Below, piece after piece: positions 4,682 to 7,476 of a stretch of 7,476 bases of DNA. This stretch comes from CAZGXQ01 sp964530195 (GTDB taxonomy: Bacteria > Patescibacteriota > Minisyncoccia > Minisyncoccales > GBS-2). The notes under the pieces were generated by a model, which saw only the letters and a list, made by a program, of their open reading frames with translations, ran no database searches and was not told the DNA's origin. The stretch lies in NCBI GenBank assembly GCA_964530195.1, contig CAZGXQ010000048.1, positions 1-7,476 of the forward strand, read 5' to 3'. The position numbers were made by a program, and so were the translations under genes. Within the stretch, counting starts at the first letter, position 1, and each line of letters opens with the position of its first letter.

Positions 4682-5701
4682 ATGATTGAAATAGATGGAG
4701 GTTATTTAGAGGGTGGAGGACAAATTTTAAGAACTGCGACTGCTTTGGCAGCAATTTTAAAAGTGCCTTGTCGAGTTTTTAATATTAGAAAAGGCAGAGA
4801 GGAACCTGGATTAAAAACTCAACATTTAATGGGATTGCGCGCTTTGAAAGAATTAACTAACGGAAATTTAGAAGGTGATAAAATTGGCTCCACAGAAATT
4901 GTTTTTTGGCCAGGAGAAATTAAAAAGGAAAAAATCTCAGTGAAAATTGAAACTGCAGGCTCTATTACTTTAATTCTCCAATCTCTGATTCCTACTTGTC
5001 TTTTTGCTCCATTTCCTATTGAAATTGATTTTGATGGTGGAGCTACAGATACTTTTTTTGCTCCAACCTTAGATCATTTTCGTTTTGTTTTTTTAAAAAT
5101 TTTAGAAAAAATGGGGGCAAAAGTTGAAATTGAGATTTTAAAGAGAGGTTACTATCCAGAAGGAGGAGCAAAAATTAAAGTAAAAGTTTTCCCCTCAAAT
5201 CTAAAACCTATCAACTTAACAGAAAGAGGGGCTTTTAAAAAAATTTCAATTTTTTCTGTAGCGAGTGATTTTTTAAAAGGAAAAAAGGTGGCAGAAAGGC
5301 AAGTTTTTGGAGCAAAAGAGGTTTTGGGAAAATTAAATCTGGAAATTGAAGAAAAAATAGAATATCTCAAAACAAATTGTCCTGGAAGTAGTCTTTGTAT
5401 TGTAGCTGAATTTGAAAAGACAATAATTGGAGTAGATAGTCTTGGAAAATTAGGGAAAAGAGCAGAGGATATTGGAAAGGAAACAGCAATTTCTCTTTTG
5501 GATGAAGAAAAAACAGGAGCTTGTTTGGATAAATTTTTAGCAGATCAAATTTTAATTTATATGGCTTTAGCAAAGGGAAATAGCAAGGTAACCGTAAGCC
5601 AACTTACTTCTCATTTAAAAACAAATATTTGGACAATCGAAAAATTTGTAAAAGGAAAATTTAAAATAGAGGGGAATATTGTTTCCTTTTCTCATTTGTG
5701 A
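4682..5701 (+). CDS. rtcA: RNA 3'-terminal phosphate cyclase RtcA
   Basis: A 339-residue enzyme, full length for RtcA (E. coli about 338). RtcA turns RNA 3'-phosphate ends into 2',3'-cyclic phosphates using ATP through a covalent His-AMP intermediate. Seen: N-terminal 'DGGYLEGGGQILRTATALAA' (5-24) with E10, Q14 and R17; 'KGREEPGLKTQHL' (37-49); 'DGGATDTFFAPTLDHF' (118-133); 'YPEGGAKI' (158-165); 'KFLADQILIYMALA' (284-297). The nucleotidylated histidine is H311 in 'TSHLKTN', matching E. coli H309. All core motifs are present, so it should be active. No rtcB or rtcR is in view, so it is not the classical E. coli rtc operon; it is paired instead with ispH, whose GTG overlaps this TGA by 4 bp. 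The ATG at 4682 is supported by the family N-terminus. An RtcA-like Rcl1 role is unlikely because the catalytic His is present. Confidence 0.95.
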   Translation: MIEIDGGYLEGGGQILRTATALAAILKVPCRVFNIRKGREEPGLKTQHLMGLRALKELTNGNLEGDKIGSTEIVFWPGEIKKEKISVKIETAGSITLILQSLIPTCLFAPFPIEIDFDGGATDTFFAPTLDHFRFVFLKILEKMGAKVEIEILKRGYYPEGGAKIKVKVFPSNLKPINLTERGAFKKISIFSVASDFLKGKKVAERQVFGAKEVLGKLNLEIEEKIEYLKTNCPGSSLCIVAEFEKTIIGVDSLGKLGKRAEDIGKETAISLLDEEKTGACLDKFLADQILIYMALAKGNSKVTVSQLTSHLKTNIWTIEKFVKGKFKIEGNIVSFSHL

Positions 5702-6519
5702 AAATAATTTTTGCAAAAAATTTGGGGTTTTGTTTTGGCGTAAAACGGGCTTTAAAGATTGTTGAAAACTCAATTAAAAACGATTCAAAACCAATTTATA
5801 TTCTTGGAGAAATTATCCATAACGAAAGAATAATTCAAAAATTAAAGAAAAGAGGAGTAAAAATTTTGTCTTCTCCAAAAAAAGTTCAAAAAGGCACCTT
5901 AATTATTAGAGCTCATGGTTTTCCCCCTTTTAAGATTGCCAAAAAAGTTATTTTGCGCGATGCAACTTGCCCTTTTGTCAAGAAAGTTCAAAATTTAGCT
6001 CAAAGATTACAAAAAAATGGATACCAAGTAGTGATTTTTGGAAAAAGAGATCATCCGGAAGTGATTGGAATTTCTGCTTTTGCAAAAAATAAGGCTTTGG
6101 TTGTTGAAAATAAATCTCAAGCAGAAAAGCTTCCAAAATTTAAAAAAATTGCTCTTCTTTCCCAAACAACTGTTAACGAAGAAGAGTTTTTTGAAATTCT
6201 TAAAATTTTAAAAAAGAAAGCAAGGGAAGTTGAATATTTTGATACTATTTGCCCTCAAGTGAAATCGCGTCAAAGAGAATTAAAAGAAATTTTAAAAAAG
6301 GTGAGGACAGTTTTGGTTGTTGGTTCAAAACTTTCTTCAAATACTCAAAAATTAGCAGAAATTATCAAAAATTCAAGGAAAAAACTAATCTGGGTAAATT
6401 CTCTCAAAGAGTTGAAAAGAAAAAATTTAAAGGGAATTCCTTCTTTAGGTGTAGTTTCTGGAACATCAGCTCCAGATTTTGAGGTCGAAAAAATAAAAAA
6501 CTACTTAGTCAAAGCTTGA
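5698..6519 (+). CDS. ispH: 4-hydroxy-3-methylbut-2-enyl diphosphate reductase IspH (LytB)
   Basis: A 273-residue IspH, slightly shorter than E. coli (316). It catalyses the last step of the MEP isoprenoid pathway, reducing HMBPP to IPP and DMAPP with an iron-sulfur cluster. The three cluster cysteines are C12 ('GFCFGV'), C91 ('DATCPFV') and C185 ('DTICPQV'). Substrate-binding residues are H41 ('EIIHN'), H73 ('RAHG'), H119 and E121 ('RDHPEV'), 'SQTT' at 155-158, 'SSN' at 213-215 and S257 ('GTSAP'). The site looks complete. The GTG start at 5698 overlaps the rtcA stop (GTGA) and places the N-terminus where the family begins, so translation is probably coupled. It indicates that the organism makes or finishes isoprenoids, for example undecaprenyl carriers, by the MEP route; no other MEP gene is in view. 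Its 3' end overlaps the convergent protease gene by 19 bp. Confidence 0.96.
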   Translation: MKIIFAKNLGFCFGVKRALKIVENSIKNDSKPIYILGEIIHNERIIQKLKKRGVKILSSPKKVQKGTLIIRAHGFPPFKIAKKVILRDATCPFVKKVQNLAQRLQKNGYQVVIFGKRDHPEVIGISAFAKNKALVVENKSQAEKLPKFKKIALLSQTTVNEEEFFEILKILKKKAREVEYFDTICPQVKSRQRELKEILKKVRTVLVVGSKLSSNTQKLAEIIKNSRKKLIWVNSLKELKRKNLKGIPSLGVVSGTSAPDFEVEKIKNYLVKA

Positions 6520-7475
6520 TGAAGATTTACCAAACCCGCTCCATAAAGATTGTCTTTACCAGGTTCTCCTAAATCGAAGGCAGTTTGTTCTAATTTCTGT
6601 TTTACTTCATCAGGGGTACAAACATTGTCATTATCGAGATCGCATTTTTTAGCATCGATCACAAGAGCTGCAGCTCCTGTAACATGAGGAGCAGCCATTG
6701 AAGCTCCGCTTAAAGTTTTGTAAGTTGAGCCTTTATAAGTGGAGTAAATATTTACCCCAGGGGCAGCCAGATCAATTTCTGGACCTCGAGAAGAAAAAGA
6801 GGCAATTTGATCATTCTCGTCTGTGGCAGAAACTGCAATTACCTCAGGATAAGCAGCAGGATAAAGTACAGAACCACCAGTATTCCCTGCAGCAGCAACA
6901 ATTGTGACTCCTGCATTATAAGCTTTAATAATTGCCTCGTGAAATGACTGAACGTTCTCTGATGTTCCTAAACTCATGTTTACAACTTGCATTCCATTTT
7001 CTAGTACCCATTGCAATCCTTCAATAACGTCTGAAAGATAGCCAGACCCTGATGCATTTAAAACTTTAATTGCATAGAGGTCAATTTTGGGTCCCACTCC
7101 CACTACTCCAATATTGTTGTTTAGTGCTGCAATAATTCCAGCAACATGGGTTCCGTGTCCGTTATCGTCATTGGGTGATTTTGAAGGATTTATTGCGTTG
7201 TATCCTCCTTTAATGTTTTCTTTAAGATCAGGATGTTTTAAATCGATCCCAGTATCAATCACTCCAACTTTTACTAGATCGCCAGTTGAAATTGACCAAG
7301 AGATTTCAGCATCAACACGATCAATATTCCAAGTTAAAGTTTGAGGAGGTTGAGGCTTTGATCTTCCCCTAATTTTATTTGATCTTCCAAGAGCAAATAC
7401 CTCAACATCTGGATCAATCCTTAAAATTTCAGCCCTCTTTACTAAATTTTTCTCTGCCTGAGGAGTTAACCAAAC
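6501..7475 (-). CDS. Subtilisin-like serine protease (S8), N-terminally cut by the window
   Basis: 324 residues are visible; the 5' end lies beyond the right edge. The frame stays open upstream of the GTG at 7262, which is part of the catalytic strand 'VGVIDTG' and not the start. The first visible 40 residues ('AEILRIDPDVEVFALGRSNK') resemble the end of an I9 propeptide, followed by a basic, proline-rich linker where cleavage is likely. Counting from V at 7262, the triad is D3 ('VIDTG'), H36 ('NGHGTHVAG') and S188 ('SGASMAAPHV'), with oxyanion N127 ('AAAGNTGG'). All are present, so an active protease is expected. The protein ends just after the catalytic domain ('GAGLVNLHQALTK'), with no anchor or wall-binding domain. 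Residues 207-219 hold an EF-hand-like loop flanked by C207 and C215. Export is inferred; the signal peptide is out of view. It converges on ispH and overlaps it by 19 bp. Confidence 0.93.
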   Translation of the reverse strand, partial: VWLTPQAEKNLVKRAEILRIDPDVEVFALGRSNKIRGRSKPQPPQTLTWNIDRVDAEISWSISTGDLVKVGVIDTGIDLKHPDLKENIKGGYNAINPSKSPNDDNGHGTHVAGIIAALNNNIGVVGVGPKIDLYAIKVLNASGSGYLSDVIEGLQWVLENGMQVVNMSLGTSENVQSFHEAIIKAYNAGVTIVAAAGNTGGSVLYPAAYPEVIAVSATDENDQIASFSSRGPEIDLAAPGVNIYSTYKGSTYKTLSGASMAAPHVTGAAALVIDAKKCDLDNDNVCTPDEVKQKLEQTAFDLGEPGKDNLYGAGLVNLHQALTK

Positions 7476-7476
7476 T

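Noticed and set aside
6249..6482. Second rightward frame inside ispH
   Set aside because: It sits wholly within the conserved IspH C-terminal half; an AT-rich chance frame.
6501..7262. A 253-residue protease starting at GTG 7262
   Set aside because: That GTG encodes the V of the catalytic 'VIDTG' strand; the frame continues to the window edge with domain and propeptide sequence.
1..7476. CRISPR array, tRNA, rRNA, insertion sequence or attachment site
   Set aside because: No regularly spaced repeats, cloverleaf sequence, rRNA motifs, transposase or flanking terminal repeats were seen on either strand.

Overview
The window is AT-rich bacterial DNA, about one third G+C by eye and packed with genes. 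Bacterial traits are a consensus sigma70-type promoter, a GreA-family transcription factor, a PlsY-type acyltransferase and IspH. TGA is used as a stop by the HD, greA, rtcA and ispH genes, which argues against a TGA-recoding lineage. Overlapping genes, few Shine-Dalgarno sequences and degenerate versions of core enzymes would suit a Patescibacteria/CPR-type (Parcubacteria-like) genome. That assignment is inference: no rRNA or other phylogenetic marker lies in the window.

Layout. Positions 2-379 (+) hold the C-terminal end of a GT4 glycosyltransferase. Positions 4446 down to 368 (-) are a tight five-gene run: greA-like factor, tandem-HD phosphohydrolase, PlsY-like acyltransferase, GT2 glycosyltransferase, radical SAM protein with a SPASM-like tail. 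The first two genes are separated by 15 bp; the others overlap by 4-8 bp. Positions 4447-4681 are a 235-bp divergent control region. Positions 4682-6519 (+) hold rtcA and ispH, overlapping by 4 bp (GTGA). Positions 6501-7475 (-) hold most of a secreted subtilisin-like protease that continues beyond the right edge. Both convergent junctions overlap (12 and 19 bp) and show no intrinsic terminator.

How it may work together. The leftward run starts from a perfect TTGACA-16 bp-TATAAT promoter and has a leader of about 170 nt. That leader contains mutually exclusive pairings, one of which buries the only GGAGG upstream of greA. The rightward rtcA promoter overlaps the leftward -35 base for base on the other strand and would give an essentially leaderless rtcA mRNA. 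Three leftward genes (PlsY-like, GT2, and perhaps the radical SAM enzyme) point to membrane-lipid or envelope-glycan work. The HD protein looks like nucleotide turnover, and rtcA/ispH pair RNA-end processing with isoprenoid precursor synthesis.

Most worth a second look: the divergent control region with its possible greA leader switch; the full-length HD duplication in which one copy has lost metal ligands; the altered GreA tip and PlsY motif; and an EF-hand-like insert in the protease. I see no CRISPR array, tRNA, rRNA, insertion sequence or recognisable defence system, and nothing I would firmly call a previously undescribed system.
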